This document shows positions 46,764-56,276 of a DNA stretch of 64,000 nt, piece after piece. The notes beneath the pieces are model-generated. The model worked only from the letters and a program-made list of their open reading frames with translations. It ran no database searches and was not told the origin of the DNA. This DNA is from Psychrobacter sp. UBA3962. Lineage in GTDB: Bacteria > Pseudomonadota > Gammaproteobacteria > Pseudomonadales > Moraxellaceae. A program made the translations under genes and the position numbers. The DNA lies in assembly GCF_002385225.1 (NCBI RefSeq), contig NZ_DGDC01000033.1:56968-120967 (forward strand). Reading direction: 5' to 3'. The first letter of the stretch is position 1. Each line of letters opens with the position of its first letter.

Positions 46764-47783
46764 ATGTACGACGTTATGGCTGTAGGAAACGCTTTGGTAG
46801 ATCATGAATATCTATTGAATGATCAACAACTTACTCAGACCAGTCTGGCCAAAGGCAGTATGACTTTAGCCAGCTTAGAGGAGCAAACACAGTTGCTAAC
46901 AGAATTCGAAGCTCAGCAATTACAGCCCTCAAAGCAAACTGGGGGCGGTTCAGCTGCCAATGCTATGTTTGCATTTGCTAGCCTTGGCGGTAAGTCTTTT
47001 TATGGCTGCCGTGTGGGAGATGATAAGGCGGGCGAGTTTTATTTAGCAGACTTGAATCAAGCGGGAGTGGCCACTACTTCTGAAAAATCTGTCTCAGCAG
47101 GAGGAGTTACTGGTTCTTGTGTGGTAACGATTACTCCAGACGGTGAGCGTACCATGCAAACCTACTTAGGCACTTCAAGTGACATTAATGCAGATAACCT
47201 AGACTTTGACGCTTTAGCTCAAAGTAGTTGGCTTTATTTTGAAGGTTATCTGGCAATGTCAGAGAGTCTACGCCCTGCCCTACAACAGCTACGTCAACAA
47301 GCCAAAGATAATAATATCAGGATTGCCGTAAGCTTTGCGGACCCTGCCGTGGTTAACTTTGCTAAAGAAGGCTTACTGGAAGTCTTAGGTGACGGGGTAA
47401 ATACTATTTTCTGTAATGCTGAAGAAGCCATGCTATTTACTGAAACAAAAAACATTACTGAAGCCGCCCAAGCCTTAACTCAATACTGTCAACTGGCTGT
47501 AGTAACCAATAGCGCTAAAGACACGGTTATTTGTGAAAAAGACGCTGACGCAGCAACCACCTTAACGCAAGTACCTACCCCTAAAGTTGATAAGGTCATT
47601 GATACTAATGGCGCTGGCGACAACTATTCTGGCGCCTTCTTGTATGCCTTATCACAAGGTCACAGCTTAACTGAATGTGGCAAGCTGGCAGGTACTGTGG
47701 CCAGTCAAGTGGTACAACAGTTTGGTCCTCGCCTAACCGTTGAGCAATACCAAGCCATTGCTGAGCAAGTTCTGTCGGCTTAA
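46764..47783 (+). CDS. PfkB-family sugar/nucleoside kinase (adenosine kinase-like)
   Basis: This 339-residue ribokinase-fold kinase has the opening VMAVGNALVDHEY (near 4-16), the glycine motif TGGGSAANAM (59-68), the substrate lid region VTGSCVVTITPDGERTM and the catalytic motif DTNGAGDNYSGAF with Asp286 as base. The second PfkB signature is complete. Layout and the GNALVD opening resemble bacterial adenosine or inosine-guanosine kinases, but the sugar or nucleoside is uncertain. I start it at 46764 with GGA six bases upstream; the longer frame adds 34 residues lacking family features and would run into the inverted repeat. It ends in a strong bidirectional terminator. Confidence 0.88.
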   Translation: MYDVMAVGNALVDHEYLLNDQQLTQTSLAKGSMTLASLEEQTQLLTEFEAQQLQPSKQTGGGSAANAMFAFASLGGKSFYGCRVGDDKAGEFYLADLNQAGVATTSEKSVSAGGVTGSCVVTITPDGERTMQTYLGTSSDINADNLDFDALAQSSWLYFEGYLAMSESLRPALQQLRQQAKDNNIRIAVSFADPAVVNFAKEGLLEVLGDGVNTIFCNAEEAMLFTETKNITEAAQALTQYCQLAVVTNSAKDTVICEKDADAATTLTQVPTPKVDKVIDTNGAGDNYSGAFLYALSQGHSLTECGKLAGTVASQVVQQFGPRLTVEQYQAIAEQVLSA

Positions 47784-47818
47784 TTTGCTAAAGCTAGAAT
47801 TCTTAAACATCAAGCAAA

Positions 47819-47851
47819 AAAAAATCCCAAACTTAAGTTTGGGATTTTTTA
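47819..47851 (+). terminator. Bidirectional terminator between pfkB-like gene and metY
   Basis: A perfect palindrome of 16-bp arms centred on CTTAAG (47819-47850), flanked by A and T runs, so it stops transcripts from both convergent genes. Confidence 0.9.
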
Positions 47852-47870
47852 TTTTTCAGGAACGATAACC

Positions 47871-49172
47871 TTAGGCTTTGGCTAGTGCTTGCTCTAAGTC
47901 CGCTTTGATATCTTCGATATGCTCGATACCAATAGACAGACGAATCATATCTTCACTAACGCCTGCTTTTGCCAACTCTTCGTCATTAAGCTGACGGTGA
48001 GTAGTAGTGGCTGGGTGACTGGCCAAAGATTTAGCATCCCCAATGTTTACCAAACGTGTGATTAGATTTAAGGCATCAATAAATTTCGCACCCGCTTCAC
48101 GGCCGCCTTTTACCCCGAAGGTTAAGATAGCTGAAGGAGTACCTTTCATATATTTCTGCGCCAGCTCATGATCAGGATGATCCGACAAGCCAGCATACTT
48201 AACCCAAGCCACTTTATCATGACCTTTTAGATATTCAGCCACGGCTTGAGCGTTTTGGACATGACGCTCCATACGTAGGCTTAGGGTTTGGATACCCTGC
48301 AAGATACTAAAGGCATTTAAGGGACTTAACGCAGCACCTGTATTACGTAAAGGAGCCACACGAGCACGGGCGATATAGGCTGCAGCACCCACATCTTTTA
48401 CAAAGTTTACGCCATGATAGCTGACATCAGGCTGGTTTAATAAAGGGAAACGCTCTGGATAATCGCCCCAATTAAAGTTACCACTATCTACAATGGCGCC
48501 ACCAATAGAAGTACCAGTACCGCTCATGTATTTGGTTAATGAATGCACCACGATGTCAGCGCCAAATTCAAACGGACGGCATAAAGCAGGCGTGGCCACG
48601 GTGTTATCGATAACTACCGGTACACCATGCTTATGGGCCACTTCTGAAATGGCTTCAATATCAATGATGTTACCTAATGGGTTACCGATACTCTCAGCAA
48701 AGACCATTTTGGTTTTGTCATCGACCAAGTCGTGAATAGCTGCAGGGTTTTTATGATCAAAGAAACGAACTTCAATACCTTGACGCGGTAGAGTGTGCGC
48801 AAAGAAGTTATAAGTGCCGCCATATAGTGTTGAGGCAGCGATAATGTTATCGCCAGCTTCACAGATGGTTTGTACCGCATAAGTAATAGCCGCCATGCCT
48901 GAAGCTACTGCCAAAGCGCCGATACCGCCCTCTAATGCTGCCACACGCTCTTCTAACACAGCGTTGGTGGGGTTCATAATACGGGTATAAATATTACCTG
49001 CTACTTTTAAATCAAACAGATCTGCCCCGTGCTGAGTATCATCAAAAGCATAAGAGCTGGTGTGATAAATAGGCACAGCAACCGCCTTGGTGGTAGGCTC
49101 TACACTATAACCTGCATGAATGGCTAAAGTTTCTAAACGCTGGTTATCAACTGCATTGTCGGCATTACTCAT
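47871..49172 (-). CDS. metY: O-acetylhomoserine aminocarboxypropyltransferase
   Basis: This 433-residue PLP enzyme of the Cys/Met metabolism family makes homocysteine directly from O-acetylhomoserine and sulfide. The PLP lysine is Lys214 in VHSLTKYMSGTG; YTRIMNPTN (62-70), ASGMAAI and YGGTYNFF form the cofactor and substrate pocket, and the long C-terminal RLVNIGDAKSLASHPATTTHRQ is diagnostic. About 430 residues separates it from MetB (about 390). By family it gives a direct sulfhydrylation route to methionine. Convergent with the PfkB gene. Confidence 0.95.
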   Translation of the reverse strand: MSNADNAVDNQRLETLAIHAGYSVEPTTKAVAVPIYHTSSYAFDDTQHGADLFDLKVAGNIYTRIMNPTNAVLEERVAALEGGIGALAVASGMAAITYAVQTICEAGDNIIAASTLYGGTYNFFAHTLPRQGIEVRFFDHKNPAAIHDLVDDKTKMVFAESIGNPLGNIIDIEAISEVAHKHGVPVVIDNTVATPALCRPFEFGADIVVHSLTKYMSGTGTSIGGAIVDSGNFNWGDYPERFPLLNQPDVSYHGVNFVKDVGAAAYIARARVAPLRNTGAALSPLNAFSILQGIQTLSLRMERHVQNAQAVAEYLKGHDKVAWVKYAGLSDHPDHELAQKYMKGTPSAILTFGVKGGREAGAKFIDALNLITRLVNIGDAKSLASHPATTTHRQLNDEELAKAGVSEDMIRLSIGIEHIEDIKADLEQALAKA

Positions 49173-49333
49173 ATCGCATCCTTAACGTATTAATATAAAA
49201 GTTCAAATAAAAGCTTTAACGATACTATCTTATATAAGCACCTTGTTCTAAAGGTGCTATCACTCAAAAAGTGCTATAAATTTAAAAAGTACCATAAGCC
49301 AAAAACTAGCCCTAGGGCAAAATCAAAAGCCAT

Positions 49334-49365
49334 AAAAAAGCTGGATTATCTAATGATAACCCAGC
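49334..49365 (-). terminator. Terminator of nfuA
   Basis: An 11-bp stem with one mismatch (GCTGGATTATC against GATAACCCAGC) and a 4-nt loop. Six U end the minus transcript. Confidence 0.82.
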
Positions 49366-49427
49366 CAATGAATAAATATAATCACTAATTCTTATTATAC
49401 TTATTACTTACGCTCAATTAGGAGGGT

Positions 49428-50078
49428 TTATTTATAATAAGCATTTTCTGTATGCGAGTGGTCTGTATCATCCACCACTTGAGTCAACTCAGGGATTTGC
49501 TGTTTTAATTGAACCTCAACCCCTTGACGTAAAGTCATGTCTACTGCTGAACAACCCTGGCAACCGCCGCCAAATTTAAGTACCGCAGTTAAGCCAACGC
49601 CTTCTTCTTCAATCAATTCTAATAACTGTACGTCACCACCATGAGCGGCTAAGCTTGGGTTAATCTCAGATTGAAGCACATAGTTGATACGCTCTTCAAC
49701 ACTAGCATCAGCACCCACTTTAGGCACTTTAGAGTTAGGTGCACGGAAAGTTAGCTGACCTCCGAAGCGGTCTTTATTGTAATCGATAACCGCATCTTCT
49801 AAATAAGGCACTGAAGAGGCTTCAATATAAGCAGTGAAGGCTTCAAATGGCATTTGTAGATCTGCCTCATCTTCCTCACCAGGCTGGTTATAAGCCATAC
49901 AGCATTCTGCACGAGGCGTCCCTGGATGCTCAACAAAAATACGCACTCCGATACCTGGGGTTTCTTGTTTTGCCAGTAATTCAGCTAAGTACTCTTGCGC
50001 CGAAGGAGTGATGGTAATGTTGCTTTTAATGTCTGATTGTTCGATGTCTATTGCAGAAACTGGAGCGTTATCAGTCAT
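49428..50078 (-). CDS. nfuA: Fe/S biogenesis protein NfuA
   Basis: This 216-residue carrier assembles and delivers 4Fe-4S clusters to client enzymes, notably under stress. The N-terminal degenerate A-type domain (about 22-115) lacks the usual three cysteines, while the C-terminal Nfu domain has the cluster-binding Cys173 and Cys176 in GGCQGCSAVDMTLRQGVE. The ending HTENAYYK resembles the E. coli HSYY end. AGAGGT gives a good ribosome site. About 25 residues longer than E. coli NfuA, mainly at the N terminus. Confidence 0.95.
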   Translation of the reverse strand: MTDNAPVSAIDIEQSDIKSNITITPSAQEYLAELLAKQETPGIGVRIFVEHPGTPRAECCMAYNQPGEEDEADLQMPFEAFTAYIEASSVPYLEDAVIDYNKDRFGGQLTFRAPNSKVPKVGADASVEERINYVLQSEINPSLAAHGGDVQLLELIEEEGVGLTAVLKFGGGCQGCSAVDMTLRQGVEVQLKQQIPELTQVVDDTDHSHTENAYYK

Positions 50079-50471
50079 AAGATGACCTCTTATATTATAA
50101 ATTATAGGATGGATAAGATAGTTTGATGGGTTTAAAGATGAATATGCTTCTTTAGTGTTTCTATTATGGTGGCGATTGAGAATTAATCAAGGAAAATGAT
50201 AATTAGTTACAATAGCAATTAGTTGCCTAGAAAAGCAGCTAAGAACTCATGCCTTCTAAAAATGCTGCAAAAAGGCTTATAAGCAAGCTAAATATTGTAA
50301 TATGACCTATAATATACTCTATCAGAAATCACGATTTCCTATCGCCCATTTTACTGTATTTATTAAGCTACTCAAAATCCCTTCGCCTCCCTTATCGAGC
50401 TTTTTGTGGCCTCATTTTTTATGGCGCTTATAGCCTAGGTTTTGAGTTTAAAAAGCTTAGAGTTAACTATC
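50079..50471. other. Gene-free region between divergent genes
   Basis: About 390 bp with the upstream regions of nfuA and the CBS-domain gene. AT-rich; no clear RNA gene or long repeat. Confidence 0.4.
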
Positions 50472-51779
50472 ATGACCTTAATTACTGCGGTAATCTCTAT
50501 TTTCATATTAATAGCGATCAGTGCTGTTGTGTCGAGTTCTGAACTTGCCCTAGCTTCAGCTCGAAAAATAAAACTACAAATTCTAGCCAAAGAAGGCGAA
50601 GTACGCGCCCTAGATGTGCTCGCCATGCAAGACAACCCTGGTAGCTTTATTACGGTGGTACAAGTTTTACTGAACGCAGTTGCTATTTTAGCCGGTGTGA
50701 TTGGCGAATCTGCCGTTAGCCCCTATCTAGAAGCCATCTTACAACACGAAGCCCTATCATTTTTACAATCGATCATTGGTTATGAAACGCTCGCTTCAGT
50801 GATTTCCTTTATCCTGGTCACCAGTGTTTTTGTGCTATTTGCCGACCTAATGCCCAAACGCTTTGCCATGAGCTATGCTGAGCCCATTGCCATCCGATTG
50901 GTACGCCCAATGATGATGCTTATCTTTGTGTTCAAACCCATTATTTGGGTATTTGATGGCGCAGCTGACCTGTTGTTTAAGCTACTGGGCGTATCGACGG
51001 TGCGCCGTGATGATCTCACTTCAGAGGATATTTATGCAGTAATGGATGCGGGCGCCGAAGCTGGGGTGTTAAAGCACCAAGAGCATCATTTAATTGCCAA
51101 CATCTTTGAGATGCAAGAGCGCACGGTTACCTCGGTAATGACCACCCGTGAATACATCGTTTATTTCGACTCCAATGAAAATCATGATGTGATTGTTGAA
51201 ACCATGATTCGTGAGCCACATCATAAATTCTTAGTCTGCTTAGAAGATGACTTAGAGCAAACCATAGGCTATGTTGAGTCTCGTGCCTTTTTGGCGATGG
51301 TTTTACAAAAAGAGAAGGTGCGTCTAACTGACCCCACTATTTTGCGTACCGCGCTATTTATTCCAGATACCTTATCTTTGTTCGACGTATTAGAGACCTT
51401 CAAAAGCACAGGATCCGACTTTGCTATTATCGTTAATGAGTACTCATTAGTGGTAGGGGTGATTACCTTAAAAGATGTGATGAGTATTGTGATGGGTGAG
51501 CTGGTCACCGTAGATGAGCAGCCTATCGTACAACGCACAGAGAACTCTTGGTTGGTCGATGGTATGACCCCTATTGAAGATGTCATTCGTACTTTAGGGA
51601 TCATAAACTTGCCAAACTCAGAGAACTATGAAACCATAAGTGGGTTCATGATGTATTCTTTACGAAAGATACCCAAAAAAACCGACTTCATTGAGCACGC
51701 TGGTTTTAAGTTTGAAATTCTAGATACTGAAAACCTCAAGGTTAATCAGTTACTGGTCACTAAAACCACTGAAGAGTAA
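50472..51779 (+). CDS. DUF21/CBS/CorC_HlyC membrane protein (HlyC/CNNM family)
   Basis: This 435-residue integral membrane protein has a CNNM transmembrane domain (about 1-190, helices near 3-23, 60-80, 100-125 and 135-155), followed by two CBS domains (about 200-335) and a C-terminal CorC_HlyC domain (about 350-435). This family is annotated as hemolysins, but members act as magnesium, cobalt or sodium transporters or efflux regulators; the exact ion is not predictable. The ATG at 50472 is chosen; a TTG 30 bp upstream would add ten residues before the first helix. Confidence 0.88.
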   Translation: MTLITAVISIFILIAISAVVSSSELALASARKIKLQILAKEGEVRALDVLAMQDNPGSFITVVQVLLNAVAILAGVIGESAVSPYLEAILQHEALSFLQSIIGYETLASVISFILVTSVFVLFADLMPKRFAMSYAEPIAIRLVRPMMMLIFVFKPIIWVFDGAADLLFKLLGVSTVRRDDLTSEDIYAVMDAGAEAGVLKHQEHHLIANIFEMQERTVTSVMTTREYIVYFDSNENHDVIVETMIREPHHKFLVCLEDDLEQTIGYVESRAFLAMVLQKEKVRLTDPTILRTALFIPDTLSLFDVLETFKSTGSDFAIIVNEYSLVVGVITLKDVMSIVMGELVTVDEQPIVQRTENSWLVDGMTPIEDVIRTLGIINLPNSENYETISGFMMYSLRKIPKKTDFIEHAGFKFEILDTENLKVNQLLVTKTTEE

Positions 51780-52096
51780 CGGCCGTAAGTCCATTCCTAG
51801 CATTTCTCTATAGGCTACTTACCTGTTACTTATAATACCCAAAGGTTAGGCGCCGGTGCTGTCCTAAGTGCTACAGCCTAACCCTTATGCAAGATTCTAA
51901 TATCTACCAGATATTTGATTATCCAATTGTATTATTAAATACAAAAAATCTTTTTTAAACCGTCATCTCATACCCATAGCGCTTTGCCTATATGGCTAAG
52001 TTATTAATCCCTGCACTGTCTAGATTAAATTAATTTAGCAATACTGACGGGGTCTGCATTTTTATAAATTATTTTATAAAAAGCTATGCTATCGGT
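51780..52096. other. Spacer with a long-loop hairpin
   Basis: A perfect 8-bp inverted repeat GGTTAGGC/GCCTAACC (51844-51851, 51876-51883) with a 24-nt loop follows the CBS-domain gene. No T run. The rest is AT-rich upstream DNA of rarD. Confidence 0.4.
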
Positions 52097-53119
52097 ATGC
52101 CTATTTTTATGGTGCATTGTATGTCTAAACAAATTTCCACCACAAGAAGCAACCGGCCATTTGCTTCCTTTTGGTCTGCTAGTGACGCACAGCAGCGCAC
52201 AATGATTATAGGTGTCTTACTGGCAGTAGTCTCAAACTTATTATTTGGTATCCTTTATTTTTACAGTAACTTACTGCAGCCGCTAACCGGTACTCAGGTC
52301 TTTATCTGGCGCATGCTGTCTATGTGGGTAGCCTTAGTAGGCTTTGTGGTGATAAGAGGCCGCTTGGGCTACCACCTGGATATCTTGCGTAATCTAAAAA
52401 CGGCTAAGCAGTGGGCTTGGCTGCTACTACCTACCCCCATATTTTTTAGTCAACTTTGGCTATTTATGTGGGCCCCAGTCAATGGACAAGGGGTACAGGT
52501 AGCGATGGGCTACTTCTTATTTCCCTTGATGATGGTGCTGTTTGGCTATCTGTTTTTTGGGGAGCGATTATCCAAGTTACAGTGGTTGGCTGTGGGCTTC
52601 GCCCTGGTGGGTATTAGCCTAGAGATGATGCGGACTCAAAGCGTGTCTTGGGCAACGCTTTGGGTGTGTGGGACTTACCCCATTTATTATATTATGCGTC
52701 GATTACAGGGCATTACTGCCATGACAGGAATGCTAGTCGACTTGACTCTGTTTTTACCTATTGCCCTAGGATATATGCTATTTGTTGCTCCTGAGAACTT
52801 AGCCTTTGTAATGGGTTCAAGTCTCCATATGCTACTGGTCGTAAGCCTAGGCATACTCAGCGTGTTGGCATTAAAGACCAACTTAGATGCCAGTCAAATA
52901 TTGCCCGTCAATGTATTTGGCATGATGAGTTATCTTGAGCCAGTATTTTTATTTTTCTTAGCCATAACGGTCTTAGGCGATAGCTTTGAAATGGGCATGT
53001 TATACAGTTATGGTCTAATCTGGATCGGTATCATGTTCCTGATTGCCCATGGCGTTCGTCAGTTACGGGCCAATAGACGCAACAATAAACCCTGGATGAA
53101 AGGCGCTCGGGTTAGCTAA
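52097..53119 (+). CDS. rarD: RarD-type EamA transporter
   Basis: This 340-residue inner membrane protein of the drug/metabolite transporter superfamily has about ten membrane helices from residue 36 on. The first repeat includes NLLFGILYFYSNLLQPLTGTQVFIWRML, a RarD signature, split by the LGYHLDILRNLKTAKQW loop; the central ANGQ-like turn reads APVNGQGVQVAMGYF, and SYLEPVFLFFLA is typical of the second repeat. Chloramphenicol sensitivity links exist in the family, the substrate is unknown. Met9 (52121) is an alternative start. A strong terminator follows. Confidence 0.88.
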   Translation: MPIFMVHCMSKQISTTRSNRPFASFWSASDAQQRTMIIGVLLAVVSNLLFGILYFYSNLLQPLTGTQVFIWRMLSMWVALVGFVVIRGRLGYHLDILRNLKTAKQWAWLLLPTPIFFSQLWLFMWAPVNGQGVQVAMGYFLFPLMMVLFGYLFFGERLSKLQWLAVGFALVGISLEMMRTQSVSWATLWVCGTYPIYYIMRRLQGITAMTGMLVDLTLFLPIALGYMLFVAPENLAFVMGSSLHMLLVVSLGILSVLALKTNLDASQILPVNVFGMMSYLEPVFLFFLAITVLGDSFEMGMLYSYGLIWIGIMFLIAHGVRQLRANRRNNKPWMKGARVS

Positions 53120-53163
53120 ATGCTAAACAAGACAAGCCATTGGCTTTTAAAGTTTTAAAATAC

Positions 53164-53195
53164 AAGCCCCTCTAAACTTTAGAGGGGCTTTTTTT
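53164..53195 (+). terminator. Terminator of rarD
   Basis: A perfect 11-bp stem (AAGCCCCTCTA at 53164-53174, complement 53180-53190), a 5-nt loop and a run of seven T. Confidence 0.9.
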
Positions 53196-53293
53196 ACTCC
53201 TTTTATACGTTTTGGAACCTATTCATTATTGTTATTGTGAAGTCTAGTGTGTCACTATAAAGCCCTTTATCCTTAAAAATTAATTCTTACAAT

Positions 53294-53319
53294 AATCACA
53301 AACTCAAATCACAAACTCA
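53294..53319. repeat. Perfect tandem 13-mer upstream of nadM
   Basis: Two head-to-tail copies of AATCACAAACTCA, followed seven bases later by the partial copy AATCACAAG. They end about 46 bp before the start of the NadM-Nudix gene and could be an operator. Confidence 0.55.
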
Positions 53320-53365
53320 AAGTTCAATCACAAGATTGAATGCTGGTATTGCTGGAGCTTCAAGA

Positions 53366-54448
53366 ATGAGCGTGTCACCTGCACAAAGCCCAATGGAATT
53401 AGAAAAAAAGTCTGATAATTTAAAGTCAAATTCCAATCGCCATTACAAATATTTAGTATTTATTGGTCGTTTTCAGCCCTTTCATATGGGGCATAAAGCG
53501 GTGGTAGATGAGGCGTTAAACAGAGCAGAAAATGTCATCATGTTAATCGGCTCAGCGAATATGCCTAGAAGCCTGCGTAATCCTTTCACAGTTGAAGAGC
53601 GCGCTCAAATGATTAAGGGGGCTTACTCGGCTGAGGATGCTGCTAGAATTCACTGTGTTGGCCTTGATGATGCTCTATATAACGACACGCGCTGGCTACA
53701 GTATGTTCAAGCCTCTGTTAAGAGCGTTACTCATGATTTGAATGAAGACATTGCATTAATTGGCCACTCCAAAGACAGCTCGTCTTATTACTTATCCTTA
53801 TTCCCAACCTGGGAGTCTGTATCCGTTCCCAATTACAAAGACCTATCTGCTACTCCCATTCGTGAAGGCTATCTGATGGGCGCTACCCCCACTGGAGAAC
53901 GTACCCCTGTTTCCACGCGTGAAGTTATGGAGGCTCTCAAAAAAACTGAGGACTACCAGCACCTTCATGAAGAAGCTTGGTTCGTTGATGATTATATGAA
54001 GCAGTGGCGTGATGCCCCTTATCCTCCTACCTTTATGACCACTGATGCTTTGGTAGTACAGTCTGGCCATATCTTACTGGTAGAGCGTCGTAGTATGCCA
54101 GGTCGTGGTTTATGGGCGCTACCTGGAGGGTTTGTGGATCAAAAAGAAACCTTGCTAGATGCCTGTATTCGTGAGCTGGCGGAGGAAACCAAGCTCGATG
54201 TACCTGCTTCAGTGCTATATGGCTCTCGCCATAGTCAGCATACCTTTGATGACCCTTACCGCTCATCAAGAGGTCGTACCATTACCCAAGTATTTTACTT
54301 TAAGCTAAAAAACGACCCTGAAGGCTTGCCTCAAGTAGAAGGGGGAGATGATGCTGCCAAAGCTTTCTGGTTGCCCTTGGCTGAACTTGATCCCAAAAGA
54401 ATGTTTGAGGATCACTACGCCATTATTACTAAGATGGTAGGCCTGTGA
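53366..54448 (+). CDS. nadM: NMN adenylyltransferase/Nudix hydrolase (bifunctional NadM)
   Basis: This 360-residue fusion joins an N-terminal NadM-type nicotinamide-nucleotide adenylyltransferase (about 28-190) with a C-terminal Nudix hydrolase. The nucleotidyl transferase motif is GRFQPFHMGH (34-43), the second is SATPIREG (161-168). The Nudix box GGFVDQKETLLDACIRELAEE lies at about 254-274 with its conserved Glu residues. It makes NAD from NMN and ATP, while the Nudix part probably hydrolyses ADP-ribose. The start at 53366 has GGAG eight bases upstream; a TTG 30 bp earlier is less likely. nadV follows after 156 bp, giving a two-gene nicotinamide salvage unit. Confidence 0.93.
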   Translation: MSVSPAQSPMELEKKSDNLKSNSNRHYKYLVFIGRFQPFHMGHKAVVDEALNRAENVIMLIGSANMPRSLRNPFTVEERAQMIKGAYSAEDAARIHCVGLDDALYNDTRWLQYVQASVKSVTHDLNEDIALIGHSKDSSSYYLSLFPTWESVSVPNYKDLSATPIREGYLMGATPTGERTPVSTREVMEALKKTEDYQHLHEEAWFVDDYMKQWRDAPYPPTFMTTDALVVQSGHILLVERRSMPGRGLWALPGGFVDQKETLLDACIRELAEETKLDVPASVLYGSRHSQHTFDDPYRSSRGRTITQVFYFKLKNDPEGLPQVEGGDDAAKAFWLPLAELDPKRMFEDHYAIITKMVGL

Positions 54449-54604
54449 TTTTTATTGCTATTATCTGCTACAGCCTTTTACAGTCAAGCCGATAGACGGT
54501 AAACCCCATTACGACATTTGAGGCTAATTTGGCTTTCTTATTTTAGCCCTTACAGCCTCAATACTTATCCTAAATGTCGTTTCATCAATCAGAGGAGCTC
54601 TGTG

Positions 54605-56005
54605 ATGTACACCAGTAATTTAAATAATTTAATTCTGAATTCTGACAGTTATAAAACTTCGCACTGGCTACAATACCCCCCAGGCAGCGAATATATGTCA
54701 AGCTACGTGGAAGCCCGCAAAGGCGACTATGATGTGGTTTTCTTTGGGTTACAAGCGTACATTAAAGAATATCTGAGCAAGCCTATTACCACTGCAGATA
54801 TTGACGAGGCAGAGCAAATCATTACCGCTCACGGCCTACCCTTTAATCGCTCAGGTTGGGAGCGTCTGGTAGAAAAACATGGTGGCTACCTGCCAATTAG
54901 AATCCAAGCGGTGCCCGAGGGCAGCATTGTCCCTGTCTCAAATGTGGTGTGTCAGATTATCAATACCGATCCTGAGTTTTATTGGCTACCTAGCTATTTA
55001 GAAACCTCTTTATTACGGGCCATTTGGTATCCTTCAACGGTATCGAGTCTATCTTATTACTGCAAAAACGTGATCAAAGTGGCCCTGGAGAAATCAGCAG
55101 ATAGCCAAGCTGGCCTGCCCTTTAAGTTACATGACTTTGGAGCCCGTGGTGCTTCAAGCTTAGAGTCTGTGGCTTTAGGTAGCCTAGCGCATTTGGTCAA
55201 CTTCTCTGGCACCGACAGTATGACTGCTTTAGTTTCCGCCAGTCGCTGGTATGGTATGAGCGAGGAGATGCCTGCCTTCTCTATTCCCGCCGCGGAGCAC
55301 AGCACCATGACCGCTTGGGGCCGCGAACGTGAAAGCCAAGCCTATGCCAATATGCTAGAGCAATTTGGGGGTGAGGGAAGTACTGTGGCGGTGGTCTCAG
55401 ACAGTTATGACCTATGGAACGCCATTGACAATATTTGGGGCGATGAGTTAAAGCATCAAGTCGAAACCATGGGCGGCACTTTAGTGATTCGCCCTGACAG
55501 TGGCGATCCTGCTAAAGTTGTGCGTGAAGCTTTAGAGCGCTTATCGGTCAAATTTGGCTACAGCGTAAACAGTAAAGGCTACAAAGTTCTACCGGATTAT
55601 GTGCGCCTGATCCAAGGCGATGGCATAAGTCCACAAAGCCTAGGCAAGATATTACAGACGGTAATGAAAGCTGGATTTAGCGCCGATAACGTTACTTTCG
55701 GTATGGGTGGCGGCTTATTACAGCAAGTGACCCGAGACACTATGAGCTGGGCCATGAAAGCCAGTGCTATTCAAATCGATGGAGAATGGAAAGACATCTT
55801 CAAAGACCCAATCACCAGCCGCTCAAAACGTTCGAAAAAAGGACGTCTAGCTTTAGTCAAAGACCAACAAGGCAATTTGAGCACCATAAAAGAAGACCAA
55901 CTACAAAGCCGCGAAGATAACTTATTACGGGATGTATTTGTCGATGGCAAGCTATTAATTGATGATAGCTTAACCACCATTCGTCAGCGTACTGGGAGTT
56001 GGTAA
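54605..56005 (+). CDS. nadV: Nicotinamide phosphoribosyltransferase
   Basis: This 466-residue NAMPT-type enzyme converts nicotinamide and PRPP to NMN. Signatures are SDSYKTSHWLQYPPG near the N terminus, the substrate core FGARGASSLESV and GTDSMTALVSASRWYG, the catalytic histidine region PAAEHSTMTAW and the PRPP loop VIRPDSGDPAKVV. The length is like NadV of Haemophilus and NAMPT. The start at 54605 has a strong AGAGGAG site seven bases upstream; an upstream frame extension (87 bp) is not supported. NadM converts the NMN product to NAD. Confidence 0.95.
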   Translation: MYTSNLNNLILNSDSYKTSHWLQYPPGSEYMSSYVEARKGDYDVVFFGLQAYIKEYLSKPITTADIDEAEQIITAHGLPFNRSGWERLVEKHGGYLPIRIQAVPEGSIVPVSNVVCQIINTDPEFYWLPSYLETSLLRAIWYPSTVSSLSYYCKNVIKVALEKSADSQAGLPFKLHDFGARGASSLESVALGSLAHLVNFSGTDSMTALVSASRWYGMSEEMPAFSIPAAEHSTMTAWGRERESQAYANMLEQFGGEGSTVAVVSDSYDLWNAIDNIWGDELKHQVETMGGTLVIRPDSGDPAKVVREALERLSVKFGYSVNSKGYKVLPDYVRLIQGDGISPQSLGKILQTVMKAGFSADNVTFGMGGGLLQQVTRDTMSWAMKASAIQIDGEWKDIFKDPITSRSKRSKKGRLALVKDQQGNLSTIKEDQLQSREDNLLRDVFVDGKLLIDDSLTTIRQRTGSW

Positions 56006-56063
56006 AATCTAGCCTATCATATACTGGTACTAGCTTCGATTAGTCGTATTAGCTTCGATAAAC

Positions 56064-56097
56064 AAAAGCTTCGTCCTATCTAAGGCGAAGCTTTTTT
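56064..56097 (+). terminator. Terminator of nadV
   Basis: A 10-bp stem (AAAAGCTTCG at 56064-56073, complement 56086-56095), inner CCT/AGG pairing and a T run. Confidence 0.87.
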
Positions 56098-56276
56098 ATC
56101 TTTCTCGCTTATATGTCTCATTTAGACAAACAACCATAACCAAACCCTGCAAAACAGGAGGATCGGCTGTCACCCTACTCTAGCTTGAGATATCAAACTG
56201 TATTACACTCATAGCTTCCTAAAACAGCCAGATAAACTATATAACAGTCAGACAAATAATATAAAAGAAAAAAACT

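Noticed and set aside
50442..50471. TTG start for the CBS-domain membrane protein
   Set aside because: The ATG at 50472 puts the first membrane helix at the N terminus, as in the family. The added ten residues have no support.
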